Shown here piece by piece: positions 1-7,131 of a stretch of 51,174 nucleotides of DNA. Under the pieces are notes generated by a model, which ran no database searches, was not told where the DNA came from, and worked only from the letters and a program-made list of their open reading frames with translations. Source of the DNA: Ruminococcus sp. GTDB lineage: Bacteria; Bacillota; Clostridia; Oscillospirales; Ruminococcaceae. Each line of letters begins with the position of its first letter. Positions within the stretch are counted from its first letter, which is position 1. A program made the translations under genes and the position numbers. The DNA lies in assembly GCA_015066805.1 (NCBI GenBank), contig SVNP01000016.1, positions 1 through 51,174 of the forward strand. The letters are read 5' to 3'.

Positions 1-25
1 CGCCTGTTGAATACCGTCTCTCAAC

Positions 26-72
26 TGCTGCATAATGCAGCAAAGCGACCAAGCCTGCCGCTTAATCGCTTT
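26..72. other. Two adjacent hairpins at the window edge
   Basis: Positions 26-42 form a perfect palindrome (TGCTGCAT-A-ATGCAGCA). Positions 42-72 form a second stem in which AAAGCGA pairs with TCGCTTT around an inner AAGC/GCTT pair. No T-run follows on either strand, so terminator function is doubtful. They lie beyond the 3' end of scpB. Nothing else is visible in positions 1-146, and the gene to the left is outside the window. Confidence 0.35.
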
Positions 73-146
73 GCACAATGTTTTCTATTATTCTTTGTCT
101 AACTTTTGGGTGTCAGTTCATTCGGTCAAGGGCGGGTTTTTTATGC

Positions 147-776
147 TTATTCCTGCTCCTGCTCCTGCTCCACCGTTTCCAGATTGTCTTCTTCGGGGGG
201 CAGGGTGTCGGTTTCATCCTGAGCGGAAAGCTCATCGGGGTCAAGATCAAACATGGTAGGCTCCTGTGCATTGGGCAGGGGCGGCAGATCAGCCAGAGAG
301 CGCAGCCCAAAGCAGCGCAGAAAATGTGCGGTGGTACGGTAGGTCACAGGTTTGCCGGGAATCTCAATGCGTCCGGCTTCCTCCAGCAGACCGCGTTCTG
401 TCAGGGTGTTTACCACGGAGCTGCTGTCTACGCCTCGCACACGCTCCACAAAGCCCTTGGTAACAGGCTGGTTGTAGGCGATAATGGTCAGGGTTTCCAG
501 CGCAGCATTGGAAAGGGGCGTATTGCGCTTCACTTCCAGTGCAGCACGGATGGGCTCAGCGTATTGAGCGCGTGTGGTAAGCTGCAGCGCACCATCCAGA
601 TGCATGAGCTGCAGACCACTGCTGCGTTTGTCGTATTGTTCGGTCAGCAGATCCGCCACACGGCGCAGGGTATCGGTGTCCATTTCCAAGGCCTCTGCCA
701 GACGGGAAAACTCCACAGGTTCACCGGAAGCGAATAAAACAGCCTCCAGAGCACCCAATGCTTGTTCGATTTGCAT
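147..776 (-). CDS. scpB: Segregation and condensation protein B (ScpB)
   Basis: This 209-residue protein is the winged-helix kleisin-associated subunit of the bacterial SMC condensin complex. It binds ScpA and helps the SMC ring organise and segregate the chromosome. The N-terminus (IEQALGALEAVLFASGEPV) and the central LETLTIIAYNQPVTK stretch are family hallmarks. The C-terminal 40 residues are acidic and low complexity, as is common in the family. The start ATG has an AAAGGA about 12 bases upstream. It lies 24 bp downstream of scpA on the same strand and is last in the M50-scpA-scpB operon. Confidence 0.95.
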   Translation of the reverse strand: MQIEQALGALEAVLFASGEPVEFSRLAEALEMDTDTLRRVADLLTEQYDKRSSGLQLMHLDGALQLTTRAQYAEPIRAALEVKRNTPLSNAALETLTIIAYNQPVTKGFVERVRGVDSSSVVNTLTERGLLEEAGRIEIPGKPVTYRTTAHFLRCFGLRSLADLPPLPNAQEPTMFDLDPDELSAQDETDTLPPEEDNLETVEQEQEQE

Positions 777-800
777 AGTGCAGTAACATCCTTTATCGTA

Positions 801-1547
801 TTATGCTTTGGCGGATTTCCGCAGCAATTGTCCGCGGTTCCGCATGGAAAGGGCAGTACCGTCATCGCTGATGAGAATACGCCCCGATTTGGTCAGCTCC
901 AGAATGGCAAGAAAAACCGCCACACGGTCGGTGCGCTCGGTGAGATCTTCAAATAATCCCGAAATGATAACGGTATCCGTAACAAAAAACTGCCGCAGAA
1001 TATACACCACCTTGGAAAACACACTGGTTACATGGTGGTGTGCCTGTACCATCTGCTGGATCTTCTCATCCAGGCGTTTGCCTTCCCCATTGCCTTGGGG
1101 CATCTTCCGCAGACCCATACCGCGGTAGACCTCCACCAGCAGGGAGGGAGAATGCTCTTTGCGATAGGTCATATCCACAGGCAGCTCCACAGGCTTGCGT
1201 ACAAACAGTACATCTCCCAGATATTGCTGTCGCAGCCGTTCGGCGGTGAGCTTGCACAGGGAGTATTCGATCAGCGCACCCTCCAGCTCTTTTTTGGCAG
1301 CCACGGCTTCTTCGGGGGCAGGCAGCAGAGATACTGTCTTCATCCAGATCAGTCTTGCAGCCATCTCCAGAAATTCGCCTGCCAGCTCATAGTCCTGTTC
1401 GGCACATTGCTGGATATAAATCAGGTACTGCTCCAGCAGCACAGAGATCTCAATATCGTGGATATTCAGCTTGTGCTTGGCGATCAGGTGCAGCAATAAG
1501 TCCATTGGCCCATCAAAAACGGGCAGATGAAACGATAATGCAGGCAT
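801..1547 (-). CDS. scpA: Segregation and condensation protein A (ScpA)
   Basis: ScpA is the kleisin subunit that bridges the SMC heads; it acts with ScpB in chromosome condensation. The N-terminal FHLPVFDGPMDLLLHLI motif and the C-terminal winged-helix segment (FLAILELTKSGRI) are diagnostic. I start it at the ATG at 1547 (248 residues), not at the upstream in-frame codons. The family begins at this FDGP region, and this ATG sits 4 bp past the M50 protease stop, which suggests translational coupling. No strong ribosome binding site precedes it, consistent with coupling. The scpA-scpB order is the usual one in Firmicutes. Confidence 0.95.
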   Translation of the reverse strand: MPALSFHLPVFDGPMDLLLHLIAKHKLNIHDIEISVLLEQYLIYIQQCAEQDYELAGEFLEMAARLIWMKTVSLLPAPEEAVAAKKELEGALIEYSLCKLTAERLRQQYLGDVLFVRKPVELPVDMTYRKEHSPSLLVEVYRGMGLRKMPQGNGEGKRLDEKIQQMVQAHHHVTSVFSKVVYILRQFFVTDTVIISGLFEDLTERTDRVAVFLAILELTKSGRILISDDGTALSMRNRGQLLRKSAKA

Positions 1548-1551
1548 GGCA

Positions 1552-2277
1552 TCAACCAAACAGCGGGGCAAACACAAGGGGTACCCAGGCGGTTGCAAGC
1601 TCCAGGCCATTCATGATAATGCTGCTGATAAAGCCCAGCGGCACACGAAGAATGCCCGTTGCCAGCAGGATGAGGAAAATAAAATGAACCAACTGTGCAT
1701 TCTGAATAAACCATCTGTCCACCTTGGCGCTGGTAAAATAGCCCAGTACCTTGGAGCCATCCAGCGGGGGAATGGGCAGCAGATTGAATACCGCCAGCCC
1801 CACATTGACGGATACGAAAATAAACAGGAAGTAGAAGATCATCATGGGGGTGTTGGAAAGGGTGAAATCAGCCTCGCCGCCTTCTTCAAAATAGCTGAGG
1901 AAATAGGGGGTGATCTTATAAATTTTAAGCAGGATCATACCGATAAAGGCGGCGATCAGGTTGCTGACAGGACCTGCAAGGGCAGTCATGGCAACACCAA
2001 AGCGGATGCTGTGCTTGCGGTTGAAGCGGGTGGGATCAATGGGTACAGGCTTTGCCCAGCCGAATCCGAACAGCAGCATGCACAGCGCACCCATGGGATC
2101 AATATGTGCCAAGGGGTTCAGGGTCATTCTGCCCTGATAGGAAGCAGTATCATCGCCCAGCTTATAAGCAGCCCATGCGTGGGCGTACTCATGCAAAGGC
2201 AGGATCATAAAGATGATGAACAGGTGCACCACCAGTTCCAGAATATCATATTGGGTAAAACTGAACAAACCGGACAT
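1552..2277 (-). CDS. Site-2 protease family (M50) membrane metalloprotease
   Basis: A polytopic membrane protein of 241 residues in the M50 family. The zinc motif HEYAH (residues 29-33) lies in a hydrophobic segment, and the distal NLLPIPPLDG motif supplies the third zinc ligand region. These features define YwhC/rhomboid-like S2P homologues, which commonly precede scpA in Clostridia. The physiological substrate cannot be told from sequence. The ATG at 2277 has AAAGGAG 10 bases upstream; the upstream in-frame ATG at 2304 lacks one. It is the first gene of an operon with scpA and scpB. Confidence 0.9.
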   Translation of the reverse strand: MSGLFSFTQYDILELVVHLFIIFMILPLHEYAHAWAAYKLGDDTASYQGRMTLNPLAHIDPMGALCMLLFGFGWAKPVPIDPTRFNRKHSIRFGVAMTALAGPVSNLIAAFIGMILLKIYKITPYFLSYFEEGGEADFTLSNTPMMIFYFLFIFVSVNVGLAVFNLLPIPPLDGSKVLGYFTSAKVDRWFIQNAQLVHFIFLILLATGILRVPLGFISSIIMNGLELATAWVPLVFAPLFG

Positions 2278-2324
2278 AACGGGAAAACTCCTTTCAGGGA
2301 TCAAAAAACAGAATCACACTATAC

Positions 2325-2353
2325 ATTATACAATAAATTGCGGCTGTTTTCAA
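2325..2353 (-). promoter_or_regulatory. Promoter of the M50-scpA-scpB operon
   Basis: Read on the minus strand: TTGAAA (2353-2348), a 17-bp spacer, then TATAAT (2330-2325). It lies 48 bp before the M50 start codon. It is divergent from the rpmB promoter. Confidence 0.8.
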
Positions 2354-2411
2354 GTCTGAAAGGCAATTTTTCGGTCAAATCTGATAAATTTTCGGAAATT
2401 TAAAAAAACGC

Positions 2412-2440
2412 TTGCAATTTTTTGCGGTATCTGCTATAAT
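2412..2440 (+). promoter_or_regulatory. Promoter of rpmB
   Basis: TTGCAA (2412-2417), 17-bp spacer, TATAAT (2435-2440). A perfect -10 box 37 bp before the rpmB start codon. Confidence 0.85.
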
Positions 2441-2477
2441 AGATACTGTTGACTAGTCTGTAAAGGAGGTGCCAGCT

Positions 2478-2669
2478 ATGGCAAAATGCGAAGTTTGCGG
2501 CAAGGGCGTCAGCTTTGGTATTAAGGTTTCTCACTCTCACCGTCGTACCAACCGCACCTGGAAGCCCAATGTCAAGCGCGTTAAGGCAATCGTGAAGGGT
2601 ACACCCTGCCACATTTATGTTTGCTCCAGATGTCTGCGCTCCGGTAAGGTAGAACGCGCGATCGGCTGA
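2478..2669 (+). CDS. rpmB: Ribosomal protein bL28
   Basis: A 63-residue basic protein of the 50S subunit. [10 protein letters not shown] at the N-terminus and the KPNVKRVKA segment are typical of bL28. Two CxxC pairs (CEVC and CSRC) suggest the zinc-binding form of the protein. The start at 2478 is fixed by AAAGGAGG at 2462-2469. It is monocistronic, with its own promoter and a terminator after the stop. It lies divergent from the M50-scpAB operon, a common chromosomal neighbourhood in Clostridia. Confidence 0.97.
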   Translation: MAKCEVCGKGVSFGIKVSHSHRRTNRTWKPNVKRVKAIVKGTPCHIYVCSRCLRSGKVERAIG

Positions 2670-2719
2670 GCCAGTCATGGCTGTACCGATGTTCTGTGAT
2701 CCGGATAAGGTTTCTTAGT

Positions 2720-2763
2720 AACGGAGGATCTGCTGAAAAAGCGGATGCTCCGTTTCTTTTTTT
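2720..2763 (+). terminator. Intrinsic terminator of rpmB
   Basis: AACGGAG (2720-2726) plus ATCTGC pairs with GCGGAT plus CTCCGTT with one internal G-G mismatch and an AAAAA-type loop; a T-rich run follows. Confidence 0.85.
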
Positions 2764-2784
2764 ATGGGGATCTGCGCTGCCTAT

Positions 2785-2905
2785 GAGGTTACAATCAACT
2801 GAAATTTTACAGTTAAGCCGTGAAGGGGCCCCCCTTCCACTTCACCCCTCCTCTCTTATATTGCGTCGCCGCTGTGTTTTTTTCGGATAGCGCAATGAAG
2901 AGGGG
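2785..2905. repeat. Repeat-rich intergenic module with nested hairpins
   Basis: GTGAAG (about 2820) pairs with CTTCAC (about 2838) across a GC-rich centre. A second pair of arms, CTCTCTTATATTGCG near 2850 and CGCAATGAAGAGG near 2893, forms another imperfect hairpin. The right arm (2885-2905, complement CCCCTCTTCATTGCGCTATCC) recurs almost exactly at 14971-14990. No reading frame here looks coding. I read it as a dispersed non-coding repeat. Confidence 0.55.
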
Positions 2906-2910
2906 ATATC

Positions 2911-2955
2911 AAAAAAAACGGCCTTGAACGGATGACCGCTCAAAGCCGATTTTTG
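2911..2955 (-). terminator. Intrinsic terminator of the DUF2953-gerW-rluB operon
   Basis: On the minus strand a 13-bp stem (CGGCTTTGAGCGG with CCGTTCAAGGCCG, including G-U pairs) with a 4-base loop is followed by eight Ts. It starts right after the rluB stop codon. Confidence 0.85.
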
Positions 2956-2958
2956 TTA

Positions 2959-3693
2959 TCACTTTTCTTTTCCCATTGCGGTCCGCAATGCCCGCAGCTC
3001 CTCGGAAGTCAGATCCCGCCATGCACCGGGCTTCAGCATACCCAGCTTTACGGGACCAATGCTGATTCTCCGCAAACGAGCCACTTCCAGACCAACCGCA
3101 TCGCACATCCGTCGCACCTCACGCTTTTTGCCCTCATGGATGGTCACCAGCAGCACAACACGATTCTGCTCCTTTACCTGTGTTACAATATTGGCAGGCG
3201 AGGTCACAAAGCCATCATCCAGCTCTACGCCCACAGACATCCGTGCAAGCTGCTCCTCGGAAACAGGCGGACGCACCGTTACACGATACGTTTTGGTGAT
3301 CTCTCTGGAGGGATGCATAATACCATTGGCAAAAGCGCCGTCATTGGTAAACAGCAGCAAGCCCTCGGAGTTCTTATCCAATCTGCCCACAGGATAGACA
3401 CGTTCGGGGATATCCGTCAGCAGATCGGTCACACAACGTCTGCCCTGTTCATCGGCCAGAGTGGTGACATATCCGCGGGGCTTATTCATCATAATATAGC
3501 GGTAGACCTTCTTTTTGGGGATATACACCAACTCGCCGTCCACCGTAATGCGGTCACGGGCAGTAGCCTTATCGCCCAGCTTTACGGGTCTGCCGTTGAC
3601 CTGTACCCGTTTTGCTTCGATCAACGCTTCTGCCTTGCGTCGGGAACAATATCCGGAATCCGCCAGCAGCTTTTGCAGTCTGATTTTTTCCAT
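2959..3693 (-). CDS. rluB: RsuA/RluB-family rRNA pseudouridine synthase
   Basis: This 244-residue enzyme isomerises a uridine in ribosomal RNA. The N-terminus (residues 1-60) is an S4 RNA-binding domain, starting with IRLQKLLADSG and containing YCSRRKAE. The catalytic motif GRLDKNSEGLL carries the active aspartate at D106. The family assignment is secure. RluB (23S) is the usual Firmicute annotation, but the exact target base and the RsuA/RluB/RluE split are inferred. It follows gerW by 25 bp and ends the operon, directly before a strong terminator. Confidence 0.9.
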   Translation of the reverse strand: MEKIRLQKLLADSGYCSRRKAEALIEAKRVQVNGRPVKLGDKATARDRITVDGELVYIPKKKVYRYIMMNKPRGYVTTLADEQGRRCVTDLLTDIPERVYPVGRLDKNSEGLLLFTNDGAFANGIMHPSREITKTYRVTVRPPVSEEQLARMSVGVELDDGFVTSPANIVTQVKEQNRVVLLVTIHEGKKREVRRMCDAVGLEVARLRRISIGPVKLGMLKPGAWRDLTSEELRALRTAMGKEK

Positions 3694-3718
3694 CTGTCTG
3701 TTGCTCCAATCGTATCAT

Positions 3719-4147
3719 TCAAGAGGCAGAGGATTCGGGATCCGCAGCCTGCAGCATCCGGTCTTCCTGTTTTTTGGTCAGAAAAGCCGTCAGCTTGTCT
3801 ACCAGGTCGGGAACCATATTCACCACAGCATTGGTGGGATTTGCGTGAATGGAAAGCTGCATCAGCTTCACATCGGTGCCGCTGATGACCAGAAATCCCA
3901 CAGGGGTAACGGTCACACCTGCACCGCCGCCGCCGCCGAACATATCCTTGGCAACTTTTGTAGGCAGATCGGAGCCGCCCGAAGCAAAGCCGAAGGAAAT
4001 CTTGGAAACGGGAATGACCGTGGTGCCGCCATCGCAGGAGATGGGTGTACCGATAATGGTGTTGGCATCCACCATGCTGCGGATCTCTTCCATGGTGACC
4101 CGCATGGTTTCCTGCACAGGATGCTGTCCGTTCTGACGCTCGCTCAT
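3719..4147 (-). CDS. gerW: GerW/YtfJ family sporulation protein
   Basis: A 142-residue member of the YtfJ family, needed for spore germination with some nutrients in Bacillus. The conserved blocks are DANTIIGTPI, the GGTTVIPVSKISFGFASGG stretch, and the Gly-rich GGGGGAGVTVTPVGFLVI region. No signal peptide or membrane segment is visible. AGGAGG lies 8 bases before the ATG. It is between a DUF2953 gene and rluB; ytfI (DUF2953) and ytfJ are likewise neighbours in Bacillus. Presence of the gene does not prove that this strain sporulates. Confidence 0.9.
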   Translation of the reverse strand: MSERQNGQHPVQETMRVTMEEIRSMVDANTIIGTPISCDGGTTVIPVSKISFGFASGGSDLPTKVAKDMFGGGGGAGVTVTPVGFLVISGTDVKLMQLSIHANPTNAVVNMVPDLVDKLTAFLTKKQEDRMLQAADPESSAS

Positions 4148-4215
4148 AACTGAATCCTCCTGAAACTGTTTCTCATCTGTGGGGGCTGCCCACAGGGTTT
4201 ACAAAGCAAAACGAT

Positions 4216-5058
4216 TTATGCGGCAGGCAGCGGAGCCGATTCGGCATCCTCCAGCCGCTGTTGTTTTTCCTGCCGCCGTACCCGCCAAAGGGTGCGCCAC
4301 AGAAAAGGGATCACAATACCAAAGGCAAGCCCCAGGGCTGTCATTGGTGCGAGGCACAGCTCACCGCTGCATTGTGCGGTGCAGTAGGGATTGAAGAAAT
4401 CGGCCCGTACACGGATGGCCTCTGCCTTTACACTGATGTGGCATTGCAGTCTGCCCAGTGTGCGGTACAGGGTATTGCATACCAGCCCGTACAAAATGGC
4501 GGTCTTGGCAGGATCCTTGGTGCCTGTGGTGATTCCCACATTCAGCCTGCGGATGTAAAAATGCCGCAGCAAAAACCGCACAGGCGGGGAGACAGATGCC
4601 AGTGCATCGTCTATCAGCTCCAGCCACCCACCGATGCCCTTTGGCTTTACCCGCTCCAGCAGACCTTTCTTTTTGGGCTTTGGGTCATCCTCAGCCGGCT
4701 CCTTTGGGGAGGAGATATTCTCATCTTCCTCCGCAGCCTCGGGGAGCGCAGCTTTTTTTTGCTCCTTGCGGGAGTTTTTTGCGCCCTCGGTGGGTCTGCC
4801 GCTGTCCGCCGTCATAGGTGCGCCGTCACCGCTGCCTATAAACAGCAGATCCTCCTCGCTGACCATATCATCCTCAGGGGAAGGCTCGTCACACTCCTCG
4901 GCAGGATCGGGCTTACCCTTGGTAAACAGCGGAAAACAAGCGTAATATACCTTGATCTGCCACTGTTTTTTGCCATGCACGGCAAAGCGTACACGCACAG
5001 GCAGCAGCAAAAGGAAGCACAGCACGGCCAGTACAATAAAAAAGATCGTCCAACCCAT
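4216..5058 (-). CDS. DUF2953 membrane protein (YtfI-like)
   Basis: A 280-residue protein of unknown function. An N-terminal membrane helix (IFFIVLAVLCFLLLLPV) is followed by the DUF2953 start (VRVRFAVHGKKQW). Residues about 70-150 are a charged, low-complexity Glu/Lys/Ser insert. The conserved DUF2953 core (LRHFYIRRLNVGITTGTKDPA) and a hydrophobic C-terminal segment follow. I chose the ATG at 5058 because AAAGGA lies 8 bases upstream; the ATG nine bases earlier directly abuts that site. It is first in the operon with gerW and rluB, so a spore-related envelope role is plausible but unproven. Confidence 0.8.
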   Translation of the reverse strand: MGWTIFFIVLAVLCFLLLLPVRVRFAVHGKKQWQIKVYYACFPLFTKGKPDPAEECDEPSPEDDMVSEEDLLFIGSGDGAPMTADSGRPTEGAKNSRKEQKKAALPEAAEEDENISSPKEPAEDDPKPKKKGLLERVKPKGIGGWLELIDDALASVSPPVRFLLRHFYIRRLNVGITTGTKDPAKTAILYGLVCNTLYRTLGRLQCHISVKAEAIRVRADFFNPYCTAQCSGELCLAPMTALGLAFGIVIPFLWRTLWRVRRQEKQQRLEDAESAPLPAA

Positions 5059-5107
5059 GCCTTTCATCCTTTCACCCAAGATTCTCAACACTGACCCATT
5101 TTAGGAT

Positions 5108-5136
5108 AGTATACCACATTTTTCAAAAAAATGCAA
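5108..5136 (-). promoter_or_regulatory. Promoter of the DUF2953-gerW-rluB operon
   Basis: Minus strand TTGCAT (5136-5131), 17-bp spacer, TATACT (5113-5108), 50 bp before the start codon. It is sigma-A-like; no obvious sporulation-sigma element was seen. Confidence 0.75.
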
Positions 5137-5157
5137 GTGTTAGGGCGGTATATTCCC

Positions 5158-5187
5158 AAAAAAGCGGCCGGAGTATCCTCCGACCGC
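5158..5187 (-). terminator. Intrinsic terminator of the ABC exporter operon
   Basis: On the minus strand GCGGTCGGAG pairs with CTCCGGCCGC around a 4-base loop, followed by six Ts. Confidence 0.85.
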
Positions 5188-5196
5188 CTTCTGTTA

Positions 5197-7131
5197 TCAG
5201 GAAAGCTCAAACATACCGGTATAAAGCTGATAGTATTTGCCTTTCTGTGCAATCAGGGCATCGTGGTTGCCCCGTTCGATGATCTCGCCTTTTTCCAGCA
5301 CCATAATGGCCTGTGCATTGCGGATGGTAGACAATCTGTGGGCAATGACAAACACGGTTCTGCCCTCCATGAGCTGATCCATACCCTTTTCGATGAGTGC
5401 TTCGGTACGGGTATCAATGGAGCTGGTGGCTTCATCCAGAATCAGCACAGGGGGATCGGCAATGGCAGCACGGGCAATGGCAAGGAGCTGCCGCTGACCC
5501 TGACTCAGATTGGTACCGTCGGCGGTGAGCATGGTATCATAGCCCTTGGGCAGGTGGGTGATAAAATAATGGGCATTGGCACGCTTTGCCGCCGCAACGA
5601 TCTCCTCGTCGGTGGCATCCAGCCGTCCGTAGCGGATATTTTCCTTCACCGTGCCCGTAAACAGGTGGGTATCCTGCAGCACCATAGCCAGAGAACGCCG
5701 CAGGTCATCCTTTTTGATCTTGTTGATGTTGATGCCGTCGTAGCGGATCTTGCCGTCGGGCACATCATAAAAGCGGTTGATAAGATTGGTGATGGTGGTT
5801 TTTCCCGCACCCGTGGAGCCTACAAAGGCGATCTTCTCGCCATCGTTGGCGTACAGGGAAACATCGTTGAGCACTACTTTTTCGGGGGTATAGCCGAACA
5901 CCACATGGTCAAACTCCACATTGCCCTTTACGGGGGTATAGGTCAGGGTGCCATCCTTGTGGGGGTGCTTCCATGCCCAGAAGCCTGTGCGCTCCGCAGT
6001 TTCCTCAATGGAACCATCGGGGAGCTGCCGTGCATTGACCAGCGTGACATAGCCGTCATCCACTTCGGGAGCCTCATCCAGCATGGCAAAAATGCGCTCT
6101 GCACCTGCCAGTGCGGAAAGGATCGTACCGAACAACTGGGAGACCTGTGCAAAGGGACGGGAGAAATTGCGGCTGTATTCCAGAAAAGAGATCAGAGAGC
6201 CCAGTGTCAGTACGCCGTGAATGCCCATGACACCGCCTGCCATGGCAGTGACCGCATAGCAAATATGCGCCAGATTACCCATCACGGGCATGAGCATATT
6301 GGAGAAAGCGTTGGCTTCCGTAGCGGCATGGCAAAGACGTTCATTGCGCTTTGCAAAGCCTTCCTTGGTTTCATCCTCATGGCAGAAGACCTTGACTACC
6401 TTCTGTCCCTCGATCATTTCCTCGATGTAGCCGTTGACCGCACCGATTGCCTGCTGCTGCTCCTTGAAGAATTTACCGGAGCGGCCTGCCAGCATGGCGG
6501 CAATGAACATCTGCACACACAGGAAAGCGATGACCAGCAGCGTCAGCAGCCAACTGTAACGCACCATCATAATAAAGGTACCGATGATGGTCACCGCACC
6601 CACCAGCAGTTGGGAAAGGGTGTTGGAAAGCATCTCACGGAGGGTATCCACATCATTGGTGTAGTGGCTCATCAGCTCACCATGGGTGTGGGTATCAAAG
6701 TAGCGGATGGGCAGACGCTCCATGTGGGAGAACATCTGCTGCCGGATCTTGAACAGGGTGCTTGTGGAGACCTTCAGCAGCAAACGGGAATACACATAGG
6801 TACTGACCGCACCGCTGATATAAATACCTGCCATCATCAGCAGGGTGTGAACAAAGCCTGTCATCAGCTCCATATCCCACAGGCTGCTGACACCCCCTGC
6901 CTGATATTCCGCAAACATGGGCTCCAGATAATCATCCACAATGACCTGCAAAAAGGAAGTACCCACCACCTGCGCCAGCGTGGAAACAAAGATGAACACG
7001 GCAATCAGCAGCAGCAGCCACCGGAATTCGGAGAAATAGGAGAACAATCTGACGATGGTTTTTCCCATATTCTGCGGCTTTTTGCCCCGTGCAAAGTTTT
7101 GCGGGCCTTTTGAGCCAACCATTCTTGCCAT
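5197..7131 (-). CDS. ABC exporter half-transporter, catalytically consensus subunit
   Basis: A 644-residue type IV ABC exporter: six membrane helices (residues about 30-345), then a nucleotide-binding domain. Walker A is GSTGAGKTT (438-446). Walker B is LILDE with catalytic E567. The switch histidine is H598. The signature is LSQGQ, not LSGGQ. Residues 365-405 before the nucleotide-binding domain form an extra loop. The ATG shares one base with the stop of the partner gene (TAATG), which implies coupled translation. With the upstream subunit it should form a heterodimeric exporter of the BmrCD/TM287-288 kind. The substrate is unknown; drug or peptide export is the family norm. Confidence 0.92.
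   Translation of the reverse strand: MARMVGSKGPQNFARGKKPQNMGKTIVRLFSYFSEFRWLLLLIAVFIFVSTLAQVVGTSFLQVIVDDYLEPMFAEYQAGGVSSLWDMELMTGFVHTLLMMAGIYISGAVSTYVYSRLLLKVSTSTLFKIRQQMFSHMERLPIRYFDTHTHGELMSHYTNDVDTLREMLSNTLSQLLVGAVTIIGTFIMMVRYSWLLTLLVIAFLCVQMFIAAMLAGRSGKFFKEQQQAIGAVNGYIEEMIEGQKVVKVFCHEDETKEGFAKRNERLCHAATEANAFSNMLMPVMGNLAHICYAVTAMAGGVMGIHGVLTLGSLISFLEYSRNFSRPFAQVSQLFGTILSALAGAERIFAMLDEAPEVDDGYVTLVNARQLPDGSIEETAERTGFWAWKHPHKDGTLTYTPVKGNVEFDHVVFGYTPEKVVLNDVSLYANDGEKIAFVGSTGAGKTTITNLINRFYDVPDGKIRYDGININKIKKDDLRRSLAMVLQDTHLFTGTVKENIRYGRLDATDEEIVAAAKRANAHYFITHLPKGYDTMLTADGTNLSQGQRQLLAIARAAIADPPVLILDEATSSIDTRTEALIEKGMDQLMEGRTVFVIAHRLSTIRNAQAIMVLEKGEIIERGNHDALIAQKGKYYQLYTGMFELS

Noticed and set aside
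5131-7113. 660-codon plus-strand reading frame
   Set aside because: It lies antisense to an unmistakable ABC exporter gene; long antisense frames here reflect codon bias.
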